DNA of 40,078 nucleotides from Paenibacillus tianmuensis (GCF_900100345.1 NZ_FMTT01000051.1:1-40078), one strand, 5' to 3'. Numbered from the stretch's first letter, positions 23,980 through 32,174 are shown. The notes: generated by a model from the sequence alone, not told the origin. Numbers and translations are program-made.

Positions 23980-24726
23980 ATGACAGACATTTTTTTCGCA
24001 GAGGAAAGCCCAAAAATGATAGAGGCATATAAAAAAGCACAAGAAACCTTCAAATATTTTTGGAGAGAGTTATCATGGGAGTACAGAAGAATCATTCCTG
24101 CACTAGATGTAGCTTGTGTAAAAGTTAAATTCTCACATATTATGGATGATAATGACACGCCTACGCTAGAACATATGTGGGTGAATGAAATAGATTTTGA
24201 TGGTGAGAACATAAAAGGCGTATTGATCAATGAACCGAACTTATTGACAAATATTAAAGTTGAAGATGCCGTCATAGTTCCTTTAAGCCAAATTAGTGAC
24301 TGGCTTTTTACACAAGGGGATAAAACCTTTGGAGGATTTACTATACAAGCCATGCGTTCTAAAATGAGTGACAACGAACGAAAAGAGCATGATGAAGCTT
24401 GGGGACTAGATTTTGGTGACTACAATGACATTTGGGTTGTTACTAACCAACAGGAGCGCCCTGAAAATCTGGAAGAACATCCAATGAGCAAAAATATGAG
24501 AGAGAAGCTGATTGAATTTCTACAGCAAAACCCTGGCGAGTTAACTTCAAAAGATGATTTAGGAAATACCCTTTTACATAGGGAGTCTATTGCAGGTAAT
24601 CGCACATCAGTTGAAGTTTTATTGCAATTTGGAGTAGATAAAAATGCTAAGAACTACAACGGAAAAACGGCTTTAGATTATGCTAAACAGTTAAATTGGG
24701 AAAACATTATTCCAATACTTGAATGA
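23980..24726 (+). CDS. DUF2314 domain plus ankyrin repeats
   Basis: ATG 23980 is chosen because GGAGGAAG lies 8 bases upstream; the frame is open back to 23884, but that part (DPYFITELGWVFFSGYEDDE) may be the relict of something else. The product is 248 residues. Residues about 1-160 carry the DUF2314 pattern (AYKKAQETFKYFWRELSWEY, IKGVLINEPNLLTNIKVEDA, VPLSQISDWLF). The C-terminus has two ankyrin-like units (DDLGNTLLHRESIAGNRTSV, NYNGKTALDYAKQLNW). Such combinations occur in toxin-immunity loci. Function unknown. Confidence 0.7.
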   Translation: MTDIFFAEESPKMIEAYKKAQETFKYFWRELSWEYRRIIPALDVACVKVKFSHIMDDNDTPTLEHMWVNEIDFDGENIKGVLINEPNLLTNIKVEDAVIVPLSQISDWLFTQGDKTFGGFTIQAMRSKMSDNERKEHDEAWGLDFGDYNDIWVVTNQQERPENLEEHPMSKNMREKLIEFLQQNPGELTSKDDLGNTLLHRESIAGNRTSVEVLLQFGVDKNAKNYNGKTALDYAKQLNWENIIPILE

Positions 24727-24745
24727 TTGACCGGCTTAGAGCAAA

Positions 24746-24859
24746 CAGCCTGAGGAGCAGCAAGCGTCCCCTGTCGTGCAAATGATCGGCCAAGTTTGCG
24801 CGGCCGCTAAGGCGTTCGGGAATACGCTGCTCCTGCTGGATCGCTTCTGTTGGCTTTAA
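24746..24859 (+). pseudogene. transposase fragment
   Basis: A 37-codon frame reads EEQQASPVVQMIGQVCAAAK then AFGNTLLLLDRFCWL and stop. LLLLDR is the strand-plus-Asp of a DDE transposase core in families where FG-x-x-x-LLLDRYFLS follows. GC content is higher than around it. No other part of the element is visible. Confidence 0.45.
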
Positions 24860-24893
24860 GCTTTTTCACTATCCAGTTCTATTTTCACGTCGC

Positions 24894-24922
24894 TTGATCC
24901 TGCCTTTGCCCTCGTCTATACT
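24894..24922 (+). promoter_or_regulatory. promoter of the glycosyltransferase gene
   Basis: TTGATC (24894-24899), a 17-base spacer and TATACT (24917-24922). The start codon is 48 bases downstream, leaving a short simple leader. Confidence 0.65.
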
Positions 24923-24969
24923 AAAATAGTAGGTTGTTCCATTTTGGTATTATATTGGAGGTGTAGTAA

Positions 24970-26181
24970 ATGGCACGCGTACTGTATGTAACGATTCCCG
25001 CAGAAGGTCACGTTAATCCTACCTTAGGATTGGTGAAGGAGCTGGTCGACAACGGAGAAGAAGTCATCTATATGTGCTCAGAAGAATATCGGGCGAGGCT
25101 TGCCCAGACCGGCGCACAATTCCGGGCCTATCAACTGGATGAGCAAGTATTTAGAGAGCTTGGTTTTAATCCGACAGAATTTAAACACCCGCTTCACTTC
25201 ACTGATTTTATGCTGCGAGGCATTATTGAACCCCGCATTCCGGAAATCTTAAGGCAAATAGAGAACGATTCTTTTGACTACTTGATTTTTGATTCGTTGT
25301 TTGGTTGGGGAGGGGCTATTTTAGGGGAAAAGCTGGGGATCCCGACGATCTGCTCCGTGACAAATCTGGCTTTTGCTGAGCCTCTAAGCCATATTGTAGA
25401 AGTGTTTGATGCAGTTGATTTAGATGTGGAAGCTCTTTATGAAAGAGTAACGAAGACTGCCCAGAGTATCGCTAGGGAATGTAACGTAGCTGTACCTGCC
25501 ATTGAAGATATTACCCGCCAGTATGGTCAGTTAAAGGTTGTATTTACAAGCCGTGATTTCCAACCCGATGCTGATAAGCTTGACGATAGCTATATATTTA
25601 TCGGACCTTCGATTACACCACGACTTGACGCTCCTTCATTTCCGCTTGAACAACTTCGATCTCAATATGACAAAGTCGTATACATTTCCATGGGCAGTAT
25701 TTTGACCAAGGATGTTGAATTTTACAAACTTTGCTTTGAAGCCTTTCAAGATATTCCGGCTCAATTTGTGTTATCTTGCGGAAAAGACACGAATCTGGAC
25801 TCGCTTGGTGACCGTATTCCTCATAATTTCATTATTGAGCCGTATGTTCCCCAGTTGGAAGTGCTTCAGCAAGCCGATGCTTTTATTACACATGCCGGCA
25901 TGAACAGTACAAGTGAGGCTCTATATTACCATGTGCCGCTTGTCATGATTCCACTAAGCTCCGATCAACCTATTGTTGCGAAACGGGTGGAAGAGTTAGG
26001 AGCCGGAATTATTTTAGACAGAAGTCAGCTTACACCCGCAGCTTTGAAGTCTGCTTTGTTGCAAATATTGAACGAAGCTACTTATAAAGAGCATGCTCGG
26101 CAGATTGGGGATTCCTTACGTAACGCTGGCGGGTACAAAGAAGCCGCAAGCCGTATTATGTCTTTATTTTCCAAAGTCTAA
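24970..26181 (+). CDS. macrolide-type (MGT/YjiC-like) glycosyltransferase
   Basis: The product is 403 residues from ATG 24970 (TTGGAGGTG upstream), normal length for GT1 enzymes of the MGT type. The N-terminal domain starts VLYVTIPAEGHVNPTLGLVK with the catalytic His in EGHVNP. The C-terminal domain has VVYISMGSIL and the nucleotide-sugar motif FITHAGMNSTSEALYYHVPL continuing to IPLSSDQP. The family transfers sugar from a UDP-sugar to small acceptors such as macrolides or flavonoids, often inactivating them. It has its own promoter and terminator. The acceptor here is unknown. Confidence 0.85.
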   Translation: MARVLYVTIPAEGHVNPTLGLVKELVDNGEEVIYMCSEEYRARLAQTGAQFRAYQLDEQVFRELGFNPTEFKHPLHFTDFMLRGIIEPRIPEILRQIENDSFDYLIFDSLFGWGGAILGEKLGIPTICSVTNLAFAEPLSHIVEVFDAVDLDVEALYERVTKTAQSIARECNVAVPAIEDITRQYGQLKVVFTSRDFQPDADKLDDSYIFIGPSITPRLDAPSFPLEQLRSQYDKVVYISMGSILTKDVEFYKLCFEAFQDIPAQFVLSCGKDTNLDSLGDRIPHNFIIEPYVPQLEVLQQADAFITHAGMNSTSEALYYHVPLVMIPLSSDQPIVAKRVEELGAGIILDRSQLTPAALKSALLQILNEATYKEHARQIGDSLRNAGGYKEAASRIMSLFSKV

Positions 26182-26215
26182 GATGCGGCATCGCCATATA
26201 TATGGAGTGCATGAT

Positions 26216-26248
26216 AAGGAGAACTCCCTGAACAGGAGTCTCCTTTTT
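26216..26248 (+). terminator. rho-independent terminator of the glycosyltransferase gene
   Basis: AAGGAGA..CTCC, loop CTGAACA, GGAG..TCTCCTT, then a T-run. The sequence just before (GGAGTGCATGATAAGGA) loosely resembles the module element at 1646, probably by chance. Confidence 0.75.
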
Positions 26249-26283
26249 CACGTTAAATTTTAGATTGGCCAGGCGCGCAAAAA

Positions 26284-26324
26284 CCAAAAAAATAACCTTA
26301 ATCCGGAAGACTCCGAACTAAGGT
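26284..26324 (-). terminator. rho-independent terminator of the minus-strand methyltransferase gene
   Basis: On the minus strand AACCTTAGTTCGGA, loop GTCT, TCCGGATTAAGGTT with two imperfect pairs, then ATTTTTTT. It lies 59 bp after the gene's stop. Confidence 0.7.
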
Positions 26325-26382
26325 TAGAAGATGTTCCTTCCAATTGCTCACACACTTTTTTATAAACGCAGGACTCCAATCC

Positions 26383-27132
26383 CTATAATCTGGCAATGAT
26401 CATAAAACGTTCAGAGTTGGTTTTAATTCCTTTTTCAGTTTGATTTTCCGTGATGAATTGTTGAAGTATTGGATAATCAAATTCGTTTTGTCCGAAATTA
26501 GGAATGATTGGAGTATGTTTTAAAAGAAACATCAAGTCTTCAACCGTCTGATAAAATTCAACGACGTTAAATTCAAATGACTGTATATATGTAAAGCCCG
26601 CTTCGCTTAATTCGGTAATGTATTGATGTTTTAATGTACCTCTATTGGTCCCTAACGATTGCCCTCTTCCGAACGCTTCTTTAATATTTAACTTGTCATT
26701 TTCGCTTACTTGCTGAGTCAGGAATATACCTTCCTTCATCAACACTTTCGCTATTTCTTTAGCATAGAAAACCGAATGTCTACAAGAGACTACATTAAAG
26801 GAACGCTCAGGAAAATGTAGTTTTTTAGCGTCCATCTGTAGAAAACGAACATTCGCTCTGCCTGAACTGGCCAAATTGTTAGTTGCGGTTTCGATCATTC
26901 CAGTTGATTGATCAATCCCCACTAACAGCAATGCGGCTTCCGCTATTGATAAAATCGCTTCACCACCGCCTGTGCCAATATCCAGTAACAAATCCGATTT
27001 CTTGCATATCTTTGTTACTTCGCTGTAGAAGTCCCACTTTATTCCTTCCGAGATACATTTCACATTACTGAAATCCCATCCGTTGGTTTTTCCAACTTTA
27101 TCATAAAATTCTGTATAGTCTAATGAATTCAT
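26383..27132 (-). CDS. class I SAM-dependent methyltransferase
   Basis: The product is 249 residues from ATG 27132 with GAAGGTGA 8 bases upstream. Motif I is LLLDIGTGGGEAI at about residues 48-60. VGIDQSTGMIETA supplies the ribose-binding acidic residue, VRFLQMDAKKLHFP motif II, and FNVVSCRHSVFYA the post-II region with a C-R-H triplet. Small-molecule methyltransferases of this type include resistance enzymes. The 130-base leader between the start codon and the leader ORF suggests post-transcriptional control. Target not inferable. Confidence 0.75.
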   Translation of the reverse strand: MNSLDYTEFYDKVGKTNGWDFSNVKCISEGIKWDFYSEVTKICKKSDLLLDIGTGGGEAILSIAEAALLLVGIDQSTGMIETATNNLASSGRANVRFLQMDAKKLHFPERSFNVVSCRHSVFYAKEIAKVLMKEGIFLTQQVSENDKLNIKEAFGRGQSLGTNRGTLKHQYITELSEAGFTYIQSFEFNVVEFYQTVEDLMFLLKHTPIIPNFGQNEFDYPILQQFITENQTEKGIKTNSERFMIIARL

Positions 27133-27261
27133 TATTTTTCACCTTCCAATGAGGATTACAATCACAGAACAGATGACCGGTATCATTCGATGTATCGTTT
27201 CTGGATCAAAAGGACAGACTTCCCCCTTGATAGCTGGTACGCGTTTTTTCCAGCCCGAAAA

Positions 27262-27291
27262 CTAAATACCTCGAACGATACGGAAGGACAT
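27262..27291 (-). CDS. 9-codon leader peptide ORF of the methyltransferase transcript
   Basis: GAGGTGAA sits 7 bases before ATG 27291; the ORF reads MSFRIVRGI and stops at TAG. It lies between a promoter (27323-27352) and the methyltransferase start, and GTATCGTT inside it can pair with AACGATAC about 90 bases later in the same leader. That is the layout of ribosome-stalling attenuators in front of resistance genes. An ATG 5 bases earlier in another frame is too close to the ribosome binding site. Confidence 0.45.
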   Translation of the reverse strand: MSFRIVRGI

Positions 27292-27322
27292 CCATTTCAC
27301 CTCATATAGAAAGATTGATTCA

Positions 27323-27352
27323 ATTATAGTTGGAATAGAGTTTGTCAATCAA
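27323..27352 (-). promoter_or_regulatory. promoter of the methyltransferase leader
   Basis: Read on the minus strand: TTGATT (27352-27347), an 18-base spacer and TATAAT (27328-27323). It gives a leader of about 185 bases before the methyltransferase. Confidence 0.6.
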
Positions 27353-27434
27353 GGGGCCACATTGTGTTTAACGCATCTCTAAAAAAAGTTTGAGATGCTT
27401 AGGCGTGTTCTCATGATGATATTGCAGAAATGAC

Positions 27435-27515
27435 CTAATAGAAACGGCGCTCTTCCAGCGGCACCTCCGAAACGATTTCGTCCAACCAAGCCTCGTACCA
27501 TTGTAAAAAGGACAT
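27435..27515 (-). CDS. possible 26-residue protein
   Basis: TTAGGAGGAGGA lies 10 bases before ATG 27515; the frame reads MSFLQWYEAWLDEIVSEVPL then EERRFY and stop. It has natural amphipathic composition. It may be the N-terminal remnant of a longer gene, as nothing follows. Downstream, GCATCTC (27384-27390) and GAGATGC (27402-27408) form a hairpin without a clean T-run. Confidence 0.4.
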   Translation of the reverse strand: MSFLQWYEAWLDEIVSEVPLEERRFY

Positions 27516-27664
27516 ATGGTCGGAATCCTCCTCCTAAAGCTTATCAGGGAATATGCCCCCGTATCTCAGCCTATGGGAACATTATAATATTTCGGTAACC
27601 TCGTTTCATTTTCAGGGAAATCATGCTAAATTAGCACTATAGAATCTTGAAGGGATGTGACGCT

Positions 27665-27828
27665 ATGTTTATTGTTAACGTAGAAGGTGCAGTCTGCAGG
27701 GATGATCAATGGCTTGTCATTAGGGAGCCATTCCTCTTGAACAAATCGTCGATCTTTCTCATATCAAAGAAGATGAAATTGAAGTGTATGATTCGATGGA
27801 AGATGCCGCGGGCAAAATTCGGAGGTGA
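27665..27828 (+). pseudogene. Nudix-type gene front joined to a foreign or shifted tail
   Basis: ATG 27665 opens MFIVNVEGAVCRDDQWLVIR, the first strand of a Nudix hydrolase. After about 20 codons the homology stops before the Nudix box. Another frame then reads PLEQIVDLSHIKEDEIEVYD and SMEDAAGKIRR to TGA 27828. An internal deletion that joined the start of one gene to the end of the same or another gene explains this. The tail's last codons carry the ribosome binding site of the next gene. Confidence 0.55.
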
Positions 27829-27831
27829 TTT

Positions 27832-28620
27832 ATGAATGCAAGCTTATTAGACCCAAGGATCCACCCGGACTGGCTGCGTCCTCATTCTATCGAATGGTAT
27901 GCGCAGCTCGGGAGAATAAAAGGGCAATATTCGTTTTCGTGGCACTCCACAATTGCCGAGCCTAACGCCGAAGCCATATTTGCAGAAGAAGTATCGCAAG
28001 CAGTTCGGGGCAGGAAAGTATTGGACATCGGATGCGGACACGGAGAATTTACGCTCCAATGGAGTCCCATCGTTAAACATATTACTGGTCTGGATATTAC
28101 GAGCGACTTCATCAAAACAGGGAAAGAAGCGAATCTATCCAATGTGACCTTCATTACGGGAAATACGAAACACAGACTCCCCTTCGAGCCGGATGAATTT
28201 GATGCCGCGTATAATCGCAGAGGGCCTACCTCCTCTTACCTGGACGTTAGAAGAGTGGTGAAAAAAGGAGGAAAGATACTCGGATCACATCCGGGGGACG
28301 GCATAGCGGCGGAACTTTCGGAATGGTTCCCGAACTTGTTTGAGCCGATTTCGGCAGGGACTCCCCTCCTTGAGAATCTCAAACAGCGCCTTGAGCAAGG
28401 CGGCCTGGGACATGCCGAGATTGAAACGGTGAGAAGTATGGAATACTTCCATGAGCCTGTTGATGTGATCCGAATGTGCTGCTTCGGTCAAACACCCTCC
28501 ATTCACGAATGGGTGATGGAGAAATGCTTCACCGAAGTTACGCGGAGATTCGAAATAAACGCCGCACAAGAGGGCTTACCCGTCACGTTTGAACGCTATC
28601 TGGTGCGGGTTACAGTTTAA
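27832..28620 (+). CDS. class I SAM-dependent methyltransferase
   Basis: The product is 262 residues from ATG 27832 with CGGAGGTGA 5 bases upstream. Motif I is KVLDIGCGHGEFTLQ at about residues 61-75; the acidic residue is in ITGLDITSDFI; FITGNTKHRLPFEPDEFDAA is motif II and the post-II strand; VVKKGGKILGSHPG follows. The N-terminal ~55 residues (RPHSIEWYAQLGRIKGQYSF) are a cap seen in small-molecule methyltransferases. The gene is only 3 bp behind the Nudix-like relict, whose promoter it presumably uses. Confidence 0.8.
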   Translation: MNASLLDPRIHPDWLRPHSIEWYAQLGRIKGQYSFSWHSTIAEPNAEAIFAEEVSQAVRGRKVLDIGCGHGEFTLQWSPIVKHITGLDITSDFIKTGKEANLSNVTFITGNTKHRLPFEPDEFDAAYNRRGPTSSYLDVRRVVKKGGKILGSHPGDGIAAELSEWFPNLFEPISAGTPLLENLKQRLEQGGLGHAEIETVRSMEYFHEPVDVIRMCCFGQTPSIHEWVMEKCFTEVTRRFEINAAQEGLPVTFERYLVRVTV

Positions 28621-28704
28621 AATTTGACTTACGGCGTTTATGAAACAATGTTACTTTGAAATGATGGCGTGCAAATCTCCCGGGTGATCCAAGGGCTGCC
28701 TGCG

Positions 28705-28868
28705 TTAATGCGCGGATTTCATCAGATCCGCTTGACGGGTTGCCATGGCCTCAACGATGGTAAATCCATATTGAAACCCGCCTTCTCGATAATATTGAAT
28801 ACCCCTCTTAAGGCAAGTTCAGACACGATTTCTCGGATAAGACCGTAACCCTCCCCTCTGTATACGCG
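28705..28868 (-). pseudogene. frameshifted gene fragment
   Basis: One minus-strand frame reads RVYRGEGYGLIREIVSELAL then RGVFNIIEKAGFN; a shifted frame continues YGFTIVEAMATRQADLMKSA to TAA 28705-28707. Both are protein-like and join with one indel. There is no start. I cannot name the family. Confidence 0.35.
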
Positions 28869-28897
28869 TTATATATAGCGAGGAACGGAGGGATTGC

Positions 28898-29167
28898 ATG
28901 GACTGGAATGGCATATTCATTATTGCCTTGGTGATTATTAATTTCCCGGTATATCGTTTCGTTTATAAACTGATTTTTTCCGATCCCGAAGATTTTGACG
29001 AATCGATCAAATATTCTTTTACGCCTAACCTTATCTCATTTTTTAGGGGGAAGTACTGGCAGGACCAATGGGGCACCTTCAAATTGCGGATGTATATATT
29101 ATTGTGTCTTGCCGTCGTTGCTCTTGAGTATATGCTTTTGAGCGAGGTAATCGGGTATTTCCATTGA
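28898..29167 (+). CDS. small two-helix membrane protein
   Basis: The product is 89 residues from ATG 28898, with ACGGAGGGA upstream. Hydrophobic segments lie at about 5-24 (IFIIALVIINFPVYRFVYKL) and 68-84 (YILLCLAVVALEYMLLS), with an acidic loop between (SDPEDFDESIKY). It is monocistronic, ending in a strong hairpin. I do not recognise a family. Confidence 0.6.
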   Translation: MDWNGIFIIALVIINFPVYRFVYKLIFSDPEDFDESIKYSFTPNLISFFRGKYWQDQWGTFKLRMYILLCLAVVALEYMLLSEVIGYFH

Positions 29168-29170
29168 TTG

Positions 29171-29196
29171 AGCCCCTTTCCTTGAGAAAAGGGGCT
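29171..29196 (+). terminator. terminator hairpin after the small membrane protein gene
   Basis: AGCCCCTTT (29171-29179), loop CCTTGAGA, AAAGGGGCT (29188-29196), then ATCTTTC. The T-run is weak. The hairpin may also serve the converging DUF2262 gene. Confidence 0.6.
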
Positions 29197-29238
29197 ATCT
29201 TTCGGGCTCACTATGGATCATCTCTCGTCATTCGTGGT

Positions 29239-29670
29239 TTATCCCGCTATATTTACACCGCAAGGTTCCCCATGCTCATCTACTAATACATTAATGATAT
29301 GATCGCCGCAAATGCCATCGTCTTCATAGCTCAAGGTAAAGCCTTCTGAATCGACAACCAAACACTCGATCTGCATTCGATTCACTATCTCTTCTTTTGT
29401 AATAGCTGCCCCTTTTACTATGTATTCACGATAATTACTTAGCACTTCACCGGCGGCATACTCTCTAAACATCATATCGTTCTCTTCTATTCGAGAAAAA
29501 ATTTCTTTTGCATGATCTATGATTTCGTGCAGATCGTCTTCACCCGGATCTAACGCGAACGCAATTTCGATTTCTTTCCCCTTCAAAAGCTTCCAGCATG
29601 AATAAAAATCTATATCCCGGTCTTTAATAATATTTCCCCAGAACTCATCATGGATCTCCACATTGGTCAT
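29239..29670 (-). CDS. DUF2262-like protein
   Basis: The product is 143 residues from ATG 29670 with GGAGAAGAG upstream. The centre has DPGEDDLHEIIDHAKEIFSR and LSNYREYIVKG; the end is LSYEDDGICGDHIINVLVDE then GEPCGVNIAG. DDG--GDH-I-V followed by DEHGEP is the DUF2262 C-terminal pattern as I recall it. It is soluble, function unknown, and recurrent among toxin-locus hitchhikers. It lies directly behind the broken RDD gene. Confidence 0.65.
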   Translation of the reverse strand: MTNVEIHDEFWGNIIKDRDIDFYSCWKLLKGKEIEIAFALDPGEDDLHEIIDHAKEIFSRIEENDMMFREYAAGEVLSNYREYIVKGAAITKEEIVNRMQIECLVVDSEGFTLSYEDDGICGDHIINVLVDEHGEPCGVNIAG

Positions 29671-29696
29671 ATTATCTCTTCTCCTGTTCTATTATT

Positions 29697-30246
29697 TTAA
29701 AGGAAATAACCATATACGCTAAAAGCAAACATCGATACAATAGCGGTTACGACAAACAAGCCTCTCCACCAGCTAACTTTGCCGTGGACGATCGTATTGC
29801 CCATATCCCGATCCCATGTTGTCATTCCTTCTCTTACTAGTCGAGAATGGCCAAGAATACACGCTATTAATTGGGCTATTCCTATACCGAGCCCCGTCCC
29901 TCTCCACCAAACCAGTCTACTGCGCTGAAACGCTTGGGACGTTGATAATTTCTGTCCTTGATGATTTCAAAATAGTAATCTTCAACATCCATTTCCCCAA
30001 CGTCGTCCCAAAGATGGCTAAGCAGGCCCCTTCTACAAACAACCAACTAAAGGTTAACAGGATCGATAGCAACGTATTGTTTACATTATCCAGACTTTCA
30101 ATATCAATAAGAGCCCATAGGAAACCGACAGTGATGCTAAATGTATAAAAATCGAAGCTTCTTGCCCAGAACCGGATCCATGGTCTTGGAGCCGGAGGCG
30201 ATCCGTTGGAAGCATTCTCCGCTAAAGAATCTATGTTGATCAACAA
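29697..30246 (-). pseudogene. RDD-family membrane protein, frameshifted
   Basis: ATG 30246 opens a 109-residue frame with PRPWIRFWARSFDFYTFSIT (the R-x-x-D of RDD), a second helix and FGTTLGKWMLKITILKSS, ending early at 29917. From about 29934 another frame continues FQRSRLVWWRGTGLGIGIAQ.., MTTWDRDMGNTIVHGKVSWW and a last helix to TAA 29697. One surplus base near 29934 joins them into a normal three-helix RDD protein of about 180 residues. It could be a real mutation or a sequencing error. Confidence 0.75.
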
Positions 30247-30258
30247 TCTTCCTCCTCA

Positions 30259-30630
30259 TCAAACACCCGAAATTAACTCGCCCTTCCAGTCGACCAATAC
30301 AATCTCCTGTTTCTCCGAATAGCACCAATCGATTATTTTTCCTACTAACAATGGTGTGGCGGGAAAATCGTCCCATGCGGGTGTCCACGCTCTGATGTAG
30401 CCGGTGCGCTGTAAACTATATCCGTTAAACTCTTGACCTATTACAACCAAATACGGACTTTTTCCCATCCTGCTTACTTGTCCAATCTCATACGCAACTA
30501 TAAATTTCTTATCTTCAGATAAGATATGAACTTTGATTTTCCCCGCATCATCATAATCTGGATTAACGTACCAATAAAACACTTTGCCTTGACGAATAAT
30601 TTTTCTTCTATTCTTTTTGCTTATGCCCAT
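30259..30630 (-). CDS. hypothetical protein, 123 residues
   Basis: ATG 30630 has a weak ribosome binding site (GAAGGGGG 10 bases upstream). It begins MGISKKNRRKIIRQGKVFYW, followed by YVNPDYDDAGKIKVHILSED, KKFIVAYEIGQVSRMG and TPLLVGKIIDWCYSEKQEIV. The design (short basic start, beta-rich middle, C-terminal I-D-W-C) recalls a family seen repeatedly in Bacillales genomes near immunity genes, related in style to the product at 23520. Its stop is 12 bp ahead of the RDD start, so they share a transcript. No name known to me. Confidence 0.6.
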   Translation of the reverse strand: MGISKKNRRKIIRQGKVFYWYVNPDYDDAGKIKVHILSEDKKFIVAYEIGQVSRMGKSPYLVVIGQEFNGYSLQRTGYIRAWTPAWDDFPATPLLVGKIIDWCYSEKQEIVLVDWKGELISGV

Positions 30631-30812
30631 ATTTCAACCCCCTTCAGAATCTTGGCCTCCATTTTCACCTACAGACCCCTTTATTACAGATTTGAACAGT
30701 AGTAAAATTATACCACATCCCGGGGTTTCGGGACTTCAATAATCAACATACAACGGGGGCCAACTCCGAGAGGAGGCGGCAGCCCCTCTTTTTTTCTTCG
30801 CTTGCAAACTAT

Positions 30813-30841
30813 TTGCAGACTTATTACGAATATACCTATAA
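30813..30841 (+). promoter_or_regulatory. candidate promoter of the ECF-sigma/ABC operon
   Basis: TTGCAG (30813-30818), 17-base spacer, CTATAA (30836-30841), 26 bases before ATG 30868. A T-rich terminator-like hairpin (about 30755-30795, ending CCCCTCTTTTTTT) isolates the operon from upstream. ECF genes often regulate themselves, so another promoter type may overlap. Confidence 0.45.
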
Positions 30842-30867
30842 GCCGCAATGAACTTACGAGGTGAACT

Positions 30868-31422
30868 ATGGACAGCGAGCAGCGCTGGATTACAAAGCTA
30901 AAAAGAAACGTCAAGGACCCGGCGGCGAATCGACTCGTTTCGAAATATTACAAAGAAATGTACGCCTTTATTTATAAGCAGACGCTCGATGGGGAGCTGT
31001 CGCTTGATCTCGCACAGGAAATTTTTATTAGCGTTCTCAAGTCGATTAAAAGCTACGACAGCGGCAAAGCGTCATTCCGGACTTGGGTCTATAAGCTGGC
31101 CTCCCATCGGCTCGTCGATTATTACAGGTCGAAAAGTTACCGCTACATGCAAATCGTCGAATCCCTTGAGGATTACGAGCTTGAAGACGGGCATGATCCG
31201 GCCGTGTCGCTTGAATATAAAGAAGATGTCGAACAAGTCGCTTCGCTTGTCAATCAATTGGATGCCGCTTCGCAGCAAATCGTACGGCTGAAGCTATTCG
31301 GCGAATATACATTGCAAGAAATCGCAGAAAGTGAACAGATTCCGCTGTCTACGGTGAAAACGAGATATTATGCGGCATTGAAATGGATAAGAAAACAAAT
31401 GGAGGGGGACCGTCATGGATAA
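30868..31422 (+). CDS. ECF-type RNA polymerase sigma factor
   Basis: The product is 184 residues from ATG 30868 with GAGGTGA upstream. Region 2 spans about residues 20-90: YYKEMYAFIYKQTLDGELSL, DLAQEIFISVLKSI, FRTWVYKLASHRLVDYYRSK (the -10 contact helix). Region 4 is at about 125-178: LDAASQQIVRLKLFGEYTLQ, EIAESEQIPLSTVKTRYYAA. It overlaps the next gene by 8 bases (ATGGATAA), so sigma factor and membrane protein are coupled. It likely directs transcription of this operon in response to membrane stress. Confidence 0.85.
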   Translation: MDSEQRWITKLKRNVKDPAANRLVSKYYKEMYAFIYKQTLDGELSLDLAQEIFISVLKSIKSYDSGKASFRTWVYKLASHRLVDYYRSKSYRYMQIVESLEDYELEDGHDPAVSLEYKEDVEQVASLVNQLDAASQQIVRLKLFGEYTLQEIAESEQIPLSTVKTRYYAALKWIRKQMEGDRHG

Positions 31423-32173
31423 ACAGAAATTTTTCATCCCTATGCCGGACGATCGGACGATTGAATCCGAAATCAATCAGATCGTTTCCGCCGCCGCGGA
31501 GCACAAGGAATCGTTCCTATCCCATCTGAAAGCCATGTACCGGCAAGTTGGCCTCGGGCCGTTATTCTCCGACCGCTCGGAACTGGTCTTCCTTCTATTA
31601 GCGGCCATTGCCTTGATTAGCCTAGTGTTTTGGGGACCCCAGCCAGGCCAGTCGCAAGCGCACGAGATGTACTCCTTGATCTTTACAACTTCACCGATTT
31701 TATTTCTCGTTCTATCGGTGTACACGTATGCCAATAAAATCAGAAACGTTACCTACGAAGTCGAGATGGCCTGTAAATATAATGTGTACCAAGTGATCGC
31801 TTTTCGGATGCTGGCGTTCAGCGTCGTCTCCATTCTGGTTAATGCCGTCATGATTTTCCTTATCGTCATGACCTACGAAAACATTCAATTTATCCGAGCG
31901 TTCATGATTTCCGTCACAGCCCTATTCGCTTACTCCCTCCTCTTCCTGTACGCCATGATCAAACGGCGCTCCGCCGTTGTCGCCGCGCTGCTGGTTGCGG
32001 GATGGATGGCGGGAAATCTGGCATTGCGGTATACAGGCAGCCGCCTGTACATCGACATGCTCCTCCATCTGCCGACTTATGTATATGGCGTCGTCCTGCT
32101 GGGCACCTTGTATGGTTACCTTAAGCATCTGAATAAGCTGATCTATTATAAACCTGCGGAAAGGAACTATTAA
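31415..32173 (+). CDS. six-helix membrane protein, putative anti-sigma or sensor partner
   Basis: The product is 252 residues. The first ~60 are soluble and cytoplasmic (MDKQKFFIPMPDDRTIESEI, then EHKESFLSHLKAMYRQVGLG), followed by six membrane segments from about residue 65 to 235. The position behind an ECF gene with an 8-base overlap is that of an anti-sigma factor, and the N-terminal soluble part could hold the sigma factor. But no zinc anti-sigma motif (H-x3-C-x2-C) is present, so this would be an unusual anti-sigma factor, or simply an ABC-system subunit. Confidence 0.6.
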   Translation: MDKQKFFIPMPDDRTIESEINQIVSAAAEHKESFLSHLKAMYRQVGLGPLFSDRSELVFLLLAAIALISLVFWGPQPGQSQAHEMYSLIFTTSPILFLVLSVYTYANKIRNVTYEVEMACKYNVYQVIAFRMLAFSVVSILVNAVMIFLIVMTYENIQFIRAFMISVTALFAYSLLFLYAMIKRRSAVVAALLVAGWMAGNLALRYTGSRLYIDMLLHLPTYVYGVVLLGTLYGYLKHLNKLIYYKPAERNY

Positions 32174-32174
32174 C

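Noticed and set aside
26200..26220. Loose match to the module border element before the glycosyltransferase terminator
   Set aside because: Only part of the element fits and the sequence is explained by the terminator stem.
27384..27408. GCATCTC/GAGATGC hairpin as a terminator
   Set aside because: There is no T-run on either side at the right distance; reported only as a hairpin in the small ORF entry.
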